Source: CAIOTO01 sp040389165
Lineage (GTDB): Bacteria; Pseudomonadota; Alphaproteobacteria; Paracaedibacterales; CAIOTO01
DNA length: 64,000 nucleotides
Assembly (NCBI GenBank): GCA_040389165.1
Contig: JAZKAK010000021.1
Coordinates: 20,999-84,998, forward strand
Reading direction: 5' to 3'
Part shown: in pieces, positions 43,025 through 50,952 of the stretch
How positions within the stretch are numbered: position 1 is the stretch's first letter
How the letters are laid out: each line of letters begins with the position of its first letter
Made by a program: the position numbers and the translations under genes
The notes under the pieces: model-generated
The model's input: only the letters and a program-made list of their open reading frames with translations
Told to the model about the DNA's origin: nothing
Databases searched by the model: none

Positions 43025-44041
43025 ATGATTGAGCAATACAATACGAATACGCTTAACAAAGCGCTGTCGCTGCTGAACGACGGGCATGTCATCGGTATGC
43101 CGACAGAATCGGTCTATGGCTTAGCGGCGGATGCGACAAATGATATCGCTGTTGCACGTATCTATCAGGCAAAAGGAAGACCATCTTTTAATCCGTTGAT
43201 TATTCATGTGGATTCAATTGAAATGGCAAGACATTGGGGAGTTTTCACACCGCTTGCGGAAAAACTAGCAAATGTTTTTTGGGGAGCTGAACCTCGTTCG
43301 CTCACACTTGTAATGAAACGAAACAATGAGGCATTGTCACATTTAGTCACAGCTGGCTTAGACACAGTGGCTATACGTATGCCGCTGCATCCCGTAGCGA
43401 TAGAACTAATCACCGTCTTTGGAAACCCACTCGCCGCCCCCAGCGCCAATCGATCTAATCACATTAGTCCTACCTCTGCCGAAGCAGTTGAGGGTGACCT
43501 GGGTGACCGCATTCAACTCATTATTGATGGTGGATTATGTACCGTTGGCCTTGAATCCACTATTTTAGATGTATCTGGCGATGATCCTGTTTTGTTAAGA
43601 CCAGGGGGAACAACCGTCGAAATGCTTGAAAATATTTTACAAAGACCTGTTTTGCATTATAAAGAAGATAATCAGCGAATAGACAAGAAAAAAAATCAGA
43701 CGCAGTCACATACACAAGAAAATGAACACAATCAAAGCTATAAAGCACCAGGGATGACGAAACGCCATTATGCGCCGTCCATTCCACTTCGTCTAAATAT
43801 TGACAATCCATTCCCTGGGGAAGCCTATTTAGCCTTTGGAAAAACATGTGTAGCGCAAACGAATGTGCTAAATTTAAGTGAGGCTGGAGATTTAACGGAA
43901 GCGGCAGCTAATTTATTTCGAATGATGCGCCAGCTTGATAACCCGACACACCAAGGAATTGCCGTTGCACCAATACCAAGCACCGGTATTGGCCTTGCGA
44001 TTAACGACCGTTTAAAACGCGCATCGTATGTGGAAAAATAA
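43025..44041 (+). CDS. Threonylcarbamoyl-AMP synthase (Sua5/TsaC, long form)
   Basis: The enzyme makes threonylcarbamoyl-AMP from threonine, bicarbonate and ATP for the t6A37 tRNA modification. The 338-residue protein has a YrdC domain (VIGMPTESVYGLAADA, KGRPSFNPLIIHV, NPLAAPSANRSNHISPT, GLESTILDVSGDDPVLLRPG) and a C-terminal Sua5 domain reached through a polar linker (about 215-240) and the APGMTKRHYAP motif, so it is the long Sua5 form rather than short TsaC. It has its own 170-base upstream region after divergent rsfS. Confidence 0.94.
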   Translation: MIEQYNTNTLNKALSLLNDGHVIGMPTESVYGLAADATNDIAVARIYQAKGRPSFNPLIIHVDSIEMARHWGVFTPLAEKLANVFWGAEPRSLTLVMKRNNEALSHLVTAGLDTVAIRMPLHPVAIELITVFGNPLAAPSANRSNHISPTSAEAVEGDLGDRIQLIIDGGLCTVGLESTILDVSGDDPVLLRPGGTTVEMLENILQRPVLHYKEDNQRIDKKKNQTQSHTQENEHNQSYKAPGMTKRHYAPSIPLRLNIDNPFPGEAYLAFGKTCVAQTNVLNLSEAGDLTEAAANLFRMMRQLDNPTHQGIAVAPIPSTGIGLAINDRLKRASYVEK

Positions 44042-44121
44042 AAACGCCACACAGTGTGCGCAAGCTTAAACAAAAAGATTGCTGCGCTATTTAGAAAAAC
44101 AAACTTTTATCCCATCTATCC

Positions 44122-44853
44122 TTATTGCCATTGCTGCTGACCATTTTGATTTGGCCACGCACCCTGCTGCCATTGCTGCTGACCATTTTGATTTGACCAC
44201 GCACCTTGCTGCCCTTGCTGCTGACCATTTTGATTTGACCACACACCTTGCTGCCCTTGCTGCTGACCATTTTGATTTGACCATGCACCTTGTGGCCATT
44301 GCTGCTGACCATTTTGATTTGACCACGCACCTTGCTGCTGAACATTTTGATTTTGCCAAGCACCTTGTTGATTTACTACACTCTTATGCATGTAATAACC
44401 TGGCATATTGGGCACTGGAAATACGCCAAATTGCTGCTCTATTTGACCTAATTCTGCTGGATTCAGAGGTTCAGACTGACCAGACATCATGCCTTGCTGC
44501 TGCCCAATCTTACCGGCACTCGTCGTACTTGGCTGCTGCCCCCCCGTACCGACGCCCAGCATACTCGATTGCCCCGTACTGCCACCCGTCACACTCGGTT
44601 GCACCGTACCACCGCTTAGCATACTGCCCATCATACTCGGTTGCCCTCTACTGCCACCCGTCATACTGCCCGTCACACTCGGTTGCACCGTACCACCGCT
44701 TAGCATACTGCCCATCATACTCGGTTGCCCCGTACCACCGCTCAGCATACTGCCCATGCCGCCCATCATGCTACCAAAGTTTGCATCTGCAGTAGAAGCC
44801 AATGCGGACAAAGCAACGGCTAACATTGCGCTTTTTTTAAATTCTAATTTCAT
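44122..44853 (-). CDS. Secreted low-complexity repeat protein (Gln/Asn- and Gly/Ser-rich)
   Basis: A 243-residue protein from the ATG at 44853 (AGG 11 bases upstream), with the signal peptide MKLEFKKSAMLAVALSALASTADA. No globular family is recognised. It has a Gly/Met/Ser part with 28-residue repeats (GSMLSGGTVQPSVTG), a short unique middle (PAELGQIEQQFGVFPVPNMPGYYMHKS shortened: about residues 135-160), and a tail of about five 14-residue repeats with consensus AWSNQNGQQQGQQG. The Gln/Asn-rich tail is prion-like in composition. It could be a surface or matrix protein. The antisense frame stays open only because of the repeats. Confidence 0.75.
   Translation of the reverse strand: MKLEFKKSAMLAVALSALASTADANFGSMMGGMGSMLSGGTGQPSMMGSMLSGGTVQPSVTGSMTGGSRGQPSMMGSMLSGGTVQPSVTGGSTGQSSMLGVGTGGQQPSTTSAGKIGQQQGMMSGQSEPLNPAELGQIEQQFGVFPVPNMPGYYMHKSVVNQQGAWQNQNVQQQGAWSNQNGQQQWPQGAWSNQNGQQQGQQGVWSNQNGQQQGQQGAWSNQNGQQQWQQGAWPNQNGQQQWQ
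44129..44338. repeat. Five 42-bp tandem repeats in the secreted protein gene
   Basis: Five contiguous 42-bp units (44129, 44171, 44213, 44255, 44297) differ at a few positions each; a degenerate sixth continues to about 44365. On the minus strand each encodes the 14-residue AWSNQNGQQQ-type unit. There are no spacers, so this is not a CRISPR array. Confidence 0.93.
44588..44730. repeat. Exact 59-bp direct repeats, 84-bp period
   Basis: Segments 44588-44646 and 44672-44730 are identical. They lie in the Gly/Ser/Met-rich half of the same secreted protein gene and encode QPSMMGSMLSGGTVQPSVT. The identity shows recent duplication. Confidence 0.92.
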
Positions 44854-45125
44854 GATTTCAAACCTATGTTGCATCTTAACTATCTACAGAATAGACATAA
44901 TCAAGTTAATAAATAATTAATACTTCCAGATAAACATTATCAACTATCTATTTCTATCAAGTTCAAATCACCTGAAGCGGATTTAGTGTAGCGTTAATCA
45001 CCCAATATGTGACTGATTTTGTTTTTATTGAAAAATTTACATAATTTATTCGTAGTTGGGTTGCCTTACATTCAAATTAGCGTTACCATGCAGAAATACA
45101 ATTCTAACTTAAGGTTTTTTTAAGT

Positions 45126-45827
45126 ATGTTTACTAAATTCTTAATTGTTACTATGACTGTGTTCTTTGGTACGAATGTGTTTGCTACTGATCCTTATGCC
45201 GACTCCAAGACATTTCATAGACATTCATCAGCAGATTCTCTTTGTACTTTGGAGGAAACCTCAAGTGAACACAAAAAACTAAAACATGAACGTGCTTATG
45301 AGGGCACTGGCACAGTACTTGAGCTGTTCATTATTGTGGATTATAGAGCTGAAGAAAAAAGATTAACAGCTGCGGAAGAACGTCTGAGAGAAAGAGCAAG
45401 GCAGCTAAATGAACTAAAATGTTGTCATCGTATTACGTGGGGACCAGGTGCTTTTGAGAATTCAAATACTAACCTTGAAAATTCAAATAGCAAAATCGGT
45501 AGCGTTGCCACGTTCGAGAATGACGATAGAGAGCAGGGATATCAATCAGATAGCGGTTCTGAAACAAGCGGCTCTTCATTAGAAAGAAAAAATTCTGCAT
45601 ATCATCAATTAGCATCTCTCCCTGAATTATTAAGAGGGGTATCTTTTTCAGATTCAGATTCAGAAGCTAAAAATATAGACGAGGAAGATGAGCATGAAAC
45701 ACGCAGAGCTATCTGCTCCCCGAGCTGCCTTGGTTATGGTTTTTTTCATACATTATCTCCTCATTCTCCACAGAGAAAAAGACTTTCATCATATGATAAT
45801 CACACCGATCCTATATGGGTGAATTAA
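45126..45827 (+). CDS. Exported hypothetical protein, Ser/Asp/Glu-rich
   Basis: A 233-residue product of unknown family. It has a signal peptide (MFTKFLIVTMTVFFGTNVFA), a short charged helix or coiled coil at about 73-100 (AEEKRLTAAEERLRERAR), then a polar, probably disordered stretch with repeated ENSN words (about 111-122) and acidic serine runs (SDSGSETSGSS, SDSDSEA). Six cysteines occur, including CC near 98. A TTAAGG ribosome-binding site lies upstream. The stop codon is just before or slightly inside the mrp start, so the two may be co-transcribed, though no functional link is evident. Confidence 0.7.
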   Translation: MFTKFLIVTMTVFFGTNVFATDPYADSKTFHRHSSADSLCTLEETSSEHKKLKHERAYEGTGTVLELFIIVDYRAEEKRLTAAEERLRERARQLNELKCCHRITWGPGAFENSNTNLENSNSKIGSVATFENDDREQGYQSDSGSETSGSSLERKNSAYHQLASLPELLRGVSFSDSDSEAKNIDEEDEHETRRAICSPSCLGYGFFHTLSPHSPQRKRLSSYDNHTDPIWVN

Positions 45828-45832
45828 AAAAT

Positions 45833-46939
45833 ATGAACATTGAATACATAAAAGAAATACTTGAGCAAATAGATCTGCCTAACACTGACAGTTCACCTGT
45901 TCAAGACCAATCACCAAAGACGAGGCTGCCGAATGCGGCCTCTCGTCTTATTAACGTGCACGCTAATGATAAACAAATTCTTTTGTTACTAGATGCGACG
46001 GGGTTGCCTGCCGATGACCAACACATGCTAAAGACAACCATTGAAGCGGCACTTAAAAGCGAAGAATCTATAGCTAATAAAAGCATACATGTATCGTTTT
46101 CTATGGACACCAAACCACAGGCTGCAAAGCCGCCTCATTCCCCCAAAAATCCAATGAATAAGAAGCCAATTCCAAATGTTAAAAAGATTTTGATTGTTGC
46201 ATCAGGTAAAGGTGGCGTGGGTAAATCCACAACCGCACTTAATCTTGCCATTGCTTTTCAACAAATGGGGCTTCGCGTTGGGGTGCTGGACGCTGATATT
46301 TACGGACCATCGTTGCCATTGATGCTGGGGTGTCGTGATAAGCCAGATGTATCGGACGATAAAAAGCTGATCCCAATTTTGAAGCATGGCTTGTCGGTTA
46401 TGTCGATGGGATTTTTAATTGATGAGGCAATGCCAATGATTTGGCGCGGCCCTATGGTGCAAGGTGCTTTGAACCAATTATTATTCGAAGTTGCCTGGGG
46501 ACATCAAGGCGATCTTGATCTATTGGTTGTTGATACACCGCCAGGCACTGGTGATGCACATTTAACCTTAGCGCAACAACTGATTGTAGATGGCGCCGTC
46601 ATCGTATCAACACCGCAAGACATGGCGCTAATTGACGCAAAAAAAGCGATGGCGATGTTTGATAAAGTATCGATTCCTGTCGTAGGTATGATTGAAAATA
46701 TGGCCTATTTTTGTTGTCCAAACTGCGGCACCAATACCAATATATTTAGCCGTGATGGCGCACATAAAGCAGCTGATGTAGCGGGGATTCCTTTTTTGGG
46801 TGCGATTCCGTTAACGTCAGCGATTCGGATAGCGTGTGATGCCGGCGTGCCATTGGCATTGAGTACAACCGAAGCTGAAAGTGCTGCTCGATATACATCG
46901 ATCACTGAATTAATTGCCGCTCGTTTGGCTTTAAAATAA
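45833..46939 (+). CDS. mrp: Mrp/ApbC iron-sulfur carrier P-loop ATPase
   Basis: Mrp (ApbC/Nbp35/Ind1 family) binds and delivers 4Fe-4S clusters. The 368-residue protein has a short N-terminal MIP18-like (DUF59) region, a linker with Pro/Lys, a deviant Walker A GKGGVGKST (125-133), DADIYGPSLPLMLG, VDTPPGTGDAHLTL and the cluster-binding CPNC motif in YFCCPNCG. In mitochondria the orthologue Ind1 serves complex I. The ATG at 45833 is preferred; another in-frame ATG at 45815 overlaps the upstream gene and would add six residues. Confidence 0.94.
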   Translation: MNIEYIKEILEQIDLPNTDSSPVQDQSPKTRLPNAASRLINVHANDKQILLLLDATGLPADDQHMLKTTIEAALKSEESIANKSIHVSFSMDTKPQAAKPPHSPKNPMNKKPIPNVKKILIVASGKGGVGKSTTALNLAIAFQQMGLRVGVLDADIYGPSLPLMLGCRDKPDVSDDKKLIPILKHGLSVMSMGFLIDEAMPMIWRGPMVQGALNQLLFEVAWGHQGDLDLLVVDTPPGTGDAHLTLAQQLIVDGAVIVSTPQDMALIDAKKAMAMFDKVSIPVVGMIENMAYFCCPNCGTNTNIFSRDGAHKAADVAGIPFLGAIPLTSAIRIACDAGVPLALSTTEAESAARYTSITELIAARLALK

Positions 46940-47006
46940 GCGTGTACAAATTTGTGTGCGTAATTTATAATTTATCTATTATTTAAACATAATTTAGGAA
47001 CCAAAC

Positions 47007-47552
47007 ATGAACGTTCAAAAAATAACGACTGTCCTTTTGCTAGGCGTATCAGTAATCACTTTTGGATCAGGCTGCACGCGCAATATTGCGGCAAATAATT
47101 ATAAATCAAGCGATTTAGGCAGCCATAACACATACCAAGGTGTGATCATTAGTGCTGAAAAAGTCAATGTTGCTGAAACCGAAAAGCTAACTGAAAATAC
47201 TGCTGGTATGGCAATTGGTGGTCTTGGCGGTGCGTTAGCAGGTTCTGCTTTCGGTAAAGGTAAAGGACAATTACTCGGCATTGGACTCGGCGCACTTGCT
47301 GGCGGTACTGCCGGCGCATTTGCTGAACAAGCACTTGGCAATCAAGATGGTATGAAGTACACCGTTAAATTATCAAATGGACAGATTAAATCAGCAGTAC
47401 AAGGCATGGAACCTGTCCTAGCTGTAGGTCAACGTGTTCTCTTTGAAGAGAGTATGAGCCATGCGGGGCGCTCACGTGTTTCTCCAGATTCTTCCCCAGT
47501 AATGGAAGTACAGCAAGCAGCACCAGCACCGACTGTGGTTATGTATCGTTAA
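47007..47552 (+). CDS. Glycine-zipper outer-membrane lipoprotein (SlyB/17-kDa antigen type)
   Basis: A 181-residue lipoprotein with signal peptide and lipobox (SVITFGSGC, Cys23). Residues 68-105 are a glycine zipper (AGMAIGGLGGALAGSAFG, then GIGLGALAGGTAGAF), the motif of the SlyB/PcpL family and of the rickettsial 17-kDa antigen. The C-terminal part (GMKYTVKLSNGQ, VGQRVLFEE) is the usual soluble beta domain. The protein likely stabilises or spans the outer membrane. A terminator follows directly. Confidence 0.88.
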   Translation: MNVQKITTVLLLGVSVITFGSGCTRNIAANNYKSSDLGSHNTYQGVIISAEKVNVAETEKLTENTAGMAIGGLGGALAGSAFGKGKGQLLGIGLGALAGGTAGAFAEQALGNQDGMKYTVKLSNGQIKSAVQGMEPVLAVGQRVLFEESMSHAGRSRVSPDSSPVMEVQQAAPAPTVVMYR

Positions 47553-47569
47553 TTCTTCTCCGCTTTGCA

Positions 47570-47609
47570 AAAAACCCTCGGCGGCAAAAAAGTCACCGGG
47601 GGTTTTTCT
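47570..47609 (+). terminator. Rho-independent terminator
   Basis: AAAAACCCTCGG (from 47570) pairs with CCGGGGGTTTTT (47596-47607), with one mismatch, and ends in a T-run. It lies between the lipoprotein gene and proS. Confidence 0.8.
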
Positions 47610-47647
47610 TTAGTGACATCAAACATCAATAATAAGGACATTTCAAA

Positions 47648-48940
47648 ATGCGTTTATCCGCTTACTTTTTACCAGTACTAAAAGAAATACCTGCTGATGC
47701 ACAAATCGCATCGCATCGTCTCATGCTGCGTGCGGGCATGGTGAATCAATGCGCATCGGGGCTTTATTCATGGCTACCATTAGGACAACGAGTTTTATCA
47801 AAGATAGAGAAAATAGTCGCTGATGAACAAGATAAAATAGGCTGTCATCGCGTGATTATGCCAACCCTTCAGCCAGCGTCTTTATGGCAAGAAAGCGGTA
47901 GATACGAAGATTACGGCAAGGAAATGCTGCGTGTCAAAGATCGCCATGATCGCGATCTTTTATTTGGCCCAACTAATGAAGAAGTCATCACAGACATCGT
48001 TCGTCAATACGTAAAAAGCTATCGTGATTTGCCGCAGGTTCTCTACCAAATCACATGGAAATTTCGTGACGAGATGCGCCCACGCTTTGGCGTGATGCGT
48101 GGCCGTGAATTTTTGATGAAAGATGGCTATTCGTTTGATGCTACCTACGAAGATGCACGTGCTACCTATCAGCGAATTTTCGAAAGCTATCTGCGTACGT
48201 TTGATCGTTTAGGCCTAGTTGCAATTCCCGTACGTGCTGATTCAGGCGCCATTGGCGGCGACCTAAGCCATGAATTTCAAATCATGGCAGAAACAGGCGA
48301 AAGCACAGTTTATTACGATGCAGCGTATGATACGCTGACGCCAGAACAGCGCACCTTTGATCATTTACAAACACTCTATGCAGCGGCCGATGAAAAGCAT
48401 GATGCAGATAATTGCCCCCTCCCCGCAGATCGTTTAAAGTCTGCACGCGGCATCGAAGTTGGGCATATCTTTTACTTTGGAAAAAAGTATACAGAAGCCT
48501 TGAACGTGAAAGTGGCAGGCGCTGATGGACAGGCAGTTGTGCCTGAAATGGGATCGTACGGTATTGGTGTGTCACGCCTAGTGGCTGCTATTATTGAGGC
48601 GAATCATGATGAAGCCGGTATTATTTGGCCAGATGCAGTTGCCCCGTTTAAGGTGGCATTAATTTCAGCAAAAACAGGTGATGCAGCGTGTGATAAAATT
48701 GCAAATGAGACTTATGAAAAATTAGTACGTGCCGGAATTGAGGTGTTGTTTGATGATCGGGACGAACGCCCAGGTGCAAAGTTTGCAACGATGGATCTAA
48801 TTGGCATTCCACACCATCTGATTGTGGGCAACAAAGCCGTTCATGAAGCACTAGTCGAATATAAGAACCGTCGTACTGGCGCGCGTGAAATGATTGCTTT
48901 GTCGGGCATTGATGCGTGGATTGATGGAATGCGTGGGTAG
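47648..48940 (+). CDS. proS: Prolyl-tRNA synthetase (short alphaproteobacterial type)
   Basis: ProRS charges tRNA-Pro. The 430-residue protein has class II motif 1 (HRLMLRAGMVNQCASGLYSW), motif 2 (YQITWKFRDEMRPRFGVMRGREF), motif 3 (GSYGIGVSRLVAAIIE) and the anticodon-binding domain. The editing insert between motifs 2 and 3 found in E. coli ProRS is missing, as is usual in alphaproteobacteria. The last 40 codons (48821-48940) are repeated in diverged form at 50135-50254, beyond an intervening gene. Confidence 0.97.
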   Translation: MRLSAYFLPVLKEIPADAQIASHRLMLRAGMVNQCASGLYSWLPLGQRVLSKIEKIVADEQDKIGCHRVIMPTLQPASLWQESGRYEDYGKEMLRVKDRHDRDLLFGPTNEEVITDIVRQYVKSYRDLPQVLYQITWKFRDEMRPRFGVMRGREFLMKDGYSFDATYEDARATYQRIFESYLRTFDRLGLVAIPVRADSGAIGGDLSHEFQIMAETGESTVYYDAAYDTLTPEQRTFDHLQTLYAAADEKHDADNCPLPADRLKSARGIEVGHIFYFGKKYTEALNVKVAGADGQAVVPEMGSYGIGVSRLVAAIIEANHDEAGIIWPDAVAPFKVALISAKTGDAACDKIANETYEKLVRAGIEVLFDDRDERPGAKFATMDLIGIPHHLIVGNKAVHEALVEYKNRRTGAREMIALSGIDAWIDGMRG

Positions 48941-49107
48941 TATTTTTCTTTTAAATAGATATTAATTAAAGATAAATTTATATTTTTTTCATAATATAAA
49001 TGATGTTGACTTTTCACTTTTTTTAATATATATATACATAAGGAGATATTTTCGCACTCAATAACTTCTTATTTCTTAAAATTAACATATTTAAAAGGAA
49101 GTCTATT

Positions 49108-50028
49108 ATGAAAAAAAATAAAATTAATCTTGGCCTTGCTCTTTTGTTGAGCACGATTTCATCTGGATTGCATAACTCTGTTTGTGCTGGTGAGATTGAT
49201 ACATTTGTTCGCGAATCACAAAGAGCAAATGCTGGTTCTGGAGGTGTGAATGCACCAAAAGCTGTGGCATTATTAAAGTTAGTAAGTCGTTTTGAAGTTG
49301 CAGGTGATCATGGTCGCTCATCTGCCTTGAATACAGTAATTGCCCCAAAGCTAGATCAAGAAATCACTACATTTATTCGTGAGTCAGAAATGGCTCGTGC
49401 TGGTGCAGGCGGTGTTGATGTGGAGAAGGCTGTAGCCTTATTAAATCTAGTGAGTCGTTTTGAAGTTGCAGGTGATCATGGTCGCTCATCTGTTTTGAAT
49501 GAAGCTCTTGCACTCAGGCTTGAACGCGAAGTTAATGCGTTTATTCGTGAGTCAGAAATGGCTCGTGCCGGTGTAGGCGGTATTAACGTGGAAAAGGCAG
49601 TGGCTCTTTTGAAGTTAGTGCGTCATTTTGAAGTTGCTGGTAGCAATGCACTTTCAACTAGGCTTAACGCAGCTATTCAATCGAAATTAACACTAGAAGT
49701 TAATGATTTTATTAATGAATCTCGAATGGCTCGTGGTCATGTAGGTGGTTTTGATCCAATAAGAGCTGATGGTCTGTTGAAATTAGTACTCAAGTTTGAA
49801 GTTGCTGGTAATAATGAGTTATCAACAAGACTTATCACATCCATTAAGTTAAACTTAGCACGCGAAATAAATGAATTTGTTACTGAGTCAAGAATGGCTA
49901 ACGCTGGTAGCGGGGGTGTAAACGCACAAAAGGCTATCGCCCTTTTGGACTTAACAAATCATTTTGAAGTTGCTGGCAGTCATGAGCTTTCAGATGCTCT
50001 AAAGGCCGCAATTGCACCTCGATTGTAG
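49108..50028 (+). CDS. Secreted protein of five 56-residue tandem repeats, unknown family
   Basis: A 306-residue protein with signal peptide (MKKNKINLGLALLLSTIS, likely cleavage near SVCAG) followed wholly by repeats at residues 29-84, 85-140, 141-196, 197-252 and 253-306 (last one two residues short). The unit consensus is E(I/V)xxF(I/V)xESxMAxAG, GGVxxxKAxALLxLV, xxFEVAGxxxxSxxLxxAI. Each unit reads as about three short helices. I do not recognise this repeat in a known family. AAGGAAG stands 8 bases before the ATG. A terminator follows. It lies in an apparent insertion between two copies of the proS 3' end, suggesting acquired origin. Function unknown; secreted scaffold or adhesin are guesses. 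Confidence 0.85.
   Translation: MKKNKINLGLALLLSTISSGLHNSVCAGEIDTFVRESQRANAGSGGVNAPKAVALLKLVSRFEVAGDHGRSSALNTVIAPKLDQEITTFIRESEMARAGAGGVDVEKAVALLNLVSRFEVAGDHGRSSVLNEALALRLEREVNAFIRESEMARAGVGGINVEKAVALLKLVRHFEVAGSNALSTRLNAAIQSKLTLEVNDFINESRMARGHVGGFDPIRADGLLKLVLKFEVAGNNELSTRLITSIKLNLAREINEFVTESRMANAGSGGVNAQKAIALLDLTNHFEVAGSHELSDALKAAIAPRL
49192..50025. repeat. Five 168-bp tandem coding repeats
   Basis: Units begin at 49192, 49360, 49528, 49696 and 49864. Units 1 and 2 share a stretch of about 45 near-identical bases around GTTTTGAAGTTGCAGGTGAT, while later units are more diverged, so the array has grown recently at its 5' side. Length is conserved exactly at 168 bases, with only the last unit cut short. 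Confidence 0.9.
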
Positions 50029-50101
50029 AAAAAAACTCCCTTAAGCAAGATTGTGTTAAATTGCCTCTTTATGCTTATGCAATAAAATATTGTTAACTAA
50101 A

Positions 50102-50130
50102 AACTCGGTCGACTACGATCGAGTTTTTTT
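50102..50130 (+). terminator. Rho-independent terminator after the repeat protein
   Basis: AACTCGGTCG (50102-50111) pairs with CGATCGAGTT (50116-50125) around a 4-base loop, with one G-U pair, and is followed by a T-run to 50130. Confidence 0.88.
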
Positions 50131-50134
50131 ATTG

Positions 50135-50254
50135 ATTGTAGGGAATAAAGCCATTCAAGAATCAATGGTGAAATATAAAAACCGTCGCACCGGTGCACGT
50201 GAAATGATTGCGTTGTCAGCGATAGATACGTGGATTGATGGAATGCGTGGGTAG
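50135..50254 (+). pseudogene. Duplicate 3' end of proS (fragment)
   Basis: These 120 bases align without gaps to the last 120 bases of proS, with about 99 identities; the last 24 bases are identical. The translation IVGNKAIQESMVKYKNRRTG...MRG matches the proS end in 32 of 39 residues and stops at the same codon. There is no start codon or upstream body, so it is a remnant. It marks the far border of the segment that contains the repeat protein. Confidence 0.93.
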
Positions 50255-50273
50255 CTAATTATATGTGGATGCT

Positions 50274-50384
50274 TTATTCGTAATGTGTCCACATACGAAG
50301 AATTCTAATTGAAGATTCTTCATCTATTTCTTCAATCAATTCGTAAAGATTTGATCGCGCTTGCGTTACGGTAAGAGTGTCCAT
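50274..50384 (-). pseudogene. Remnant of a Phd/YefM-RelE-type toxin-antitoxin pair
   Basis: A 36-residue frame from the ATG at 50384. Its first 19 residues, MDTLTVTQARSNLYELIEE, match the start of Phd/YefM antitoxins (the TVTxARxNLYxLI pattern). The last part, IRILRMWTHYE and stop, does not fit an antitoxin and resembles the C-terminus of RelE/YoeB-like toxins. This is best explained by an internal deletion that joined the antitoxin start to the toxin end. The antitoxin half is clear; the toxin half is an inference from a short match. Confidence 0.6.
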
Positions 50385-50415
50385 GTTTTATACTGTCTTC
50401 AAGTTTACATTCATT

Positions 50416-50429
50416 TTAACGTACGTTAA
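50416..50429. promoter_or_regulatory. 14-bp perfect palindrome, possible antitoxin operator
   Basis: TTAACGTACGTTAA lies 31 bases upstream of the start of the toxin-antitoxin remnant. Phd/YefM antitoxins repress their own promoter through short palindromes of this kind, so this may be the leftover operator. Confidence 0.5.
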
Positions 50430-50473
50430 TAGAATTTATGTGATTCAATAATGAGTTAAGAAATTTAGAGATA

Positions 50474-50508
50474 TAAAAAACCCTCCAACGAAAAGAAGGA
50501 GGGTTTAT
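50474..50508 (-). terminator. Terminator at the end of the ribosomal gene cluster
   Basis: AAACCCTCC (50478-50486) and GGAGGGTTT (50498-50506) form a perfect 9-bp stem with an 11-base loop; read on the minus strand it ends in a run of six Ts. It lies 25 bases past rplQ. Confidence 0.92.
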
Positions 50509-50532
50509 ATTTTTAGAAGCTAATTGCGAGAA

Positions 50533-50922
50533 TTAATCTTCAACAACTTGTGTTTGCTTTGTTGGATCAAAATCGACCAACTGAATAATAGCCATTGGTG
50601 CATTATCACCATAACGAAATCCAGCTTTAATAATGCGTGTATATCCACCTGCACGCTCTTTAAAGCGTGGAGAAATTACAGACATAAGTTTTGCAACAGA
50701 AGTTTCAGATCCAATACGTGAGATCGCTAAACGACGTGTAGCAAGATCACTTGATTTGCACATTGTTATGTACTTTTCTACGATTGGACGTAACTCTTTC
50801 GCCTTAGGCAACGTTGTTTGAATATGTTCATGTTCAACAAGTGCTTGAACCATGTTTTTAAACATGGCCTTACGATGTGACGATGTTCTATTTAGTTTAC
50901 GACCACTAATTTTATGACGCAT
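50533..50922 (-). CDS. rplQ: 50S ribosomal protein L17
   Basis: L17, 129 residues, starts MRHKISGRKLNRTSSHRKAM and has the RAGGYTRI and AIIQLVD family blocks. It is the last gene of the alpha operon, 30 bases after rpoA and followed by the terminator. Confidence 0.97.
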   Translation of the reverse strand: MRHKISGRKLNRTSSHRKAMFKNMVQALVEHEHIQTTLPKAKELRPIVEKYITMCKSSDLATRRLAISRIGSETSVAKLMSVISPRFKERAGGYTRIIKAGFRYGDNAPMAIIQLVDFDPTKQTQVVED

Positions 50923-50952
50923 TTTTTTCTATTCCTTAATTAAAATCAGACC

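Noticed and set aside
44129..44338. Regular direct repeats that could suggest a CRISPR array
   Set aside because: The 42-bp units are contiguous, with no unique spacers, and they encode a protein repeat.
44079..44795. Plus-strand 238-residue open frame with DHFDLTTHLAALAA-type repeats
   Set aside because: It is the antisense of the tandem repeats of the secreted low-complexity protein. The repeat keeps several frames open. It has no signal peptide or ribosome-binding site, whereas the minus-strand frame has both.
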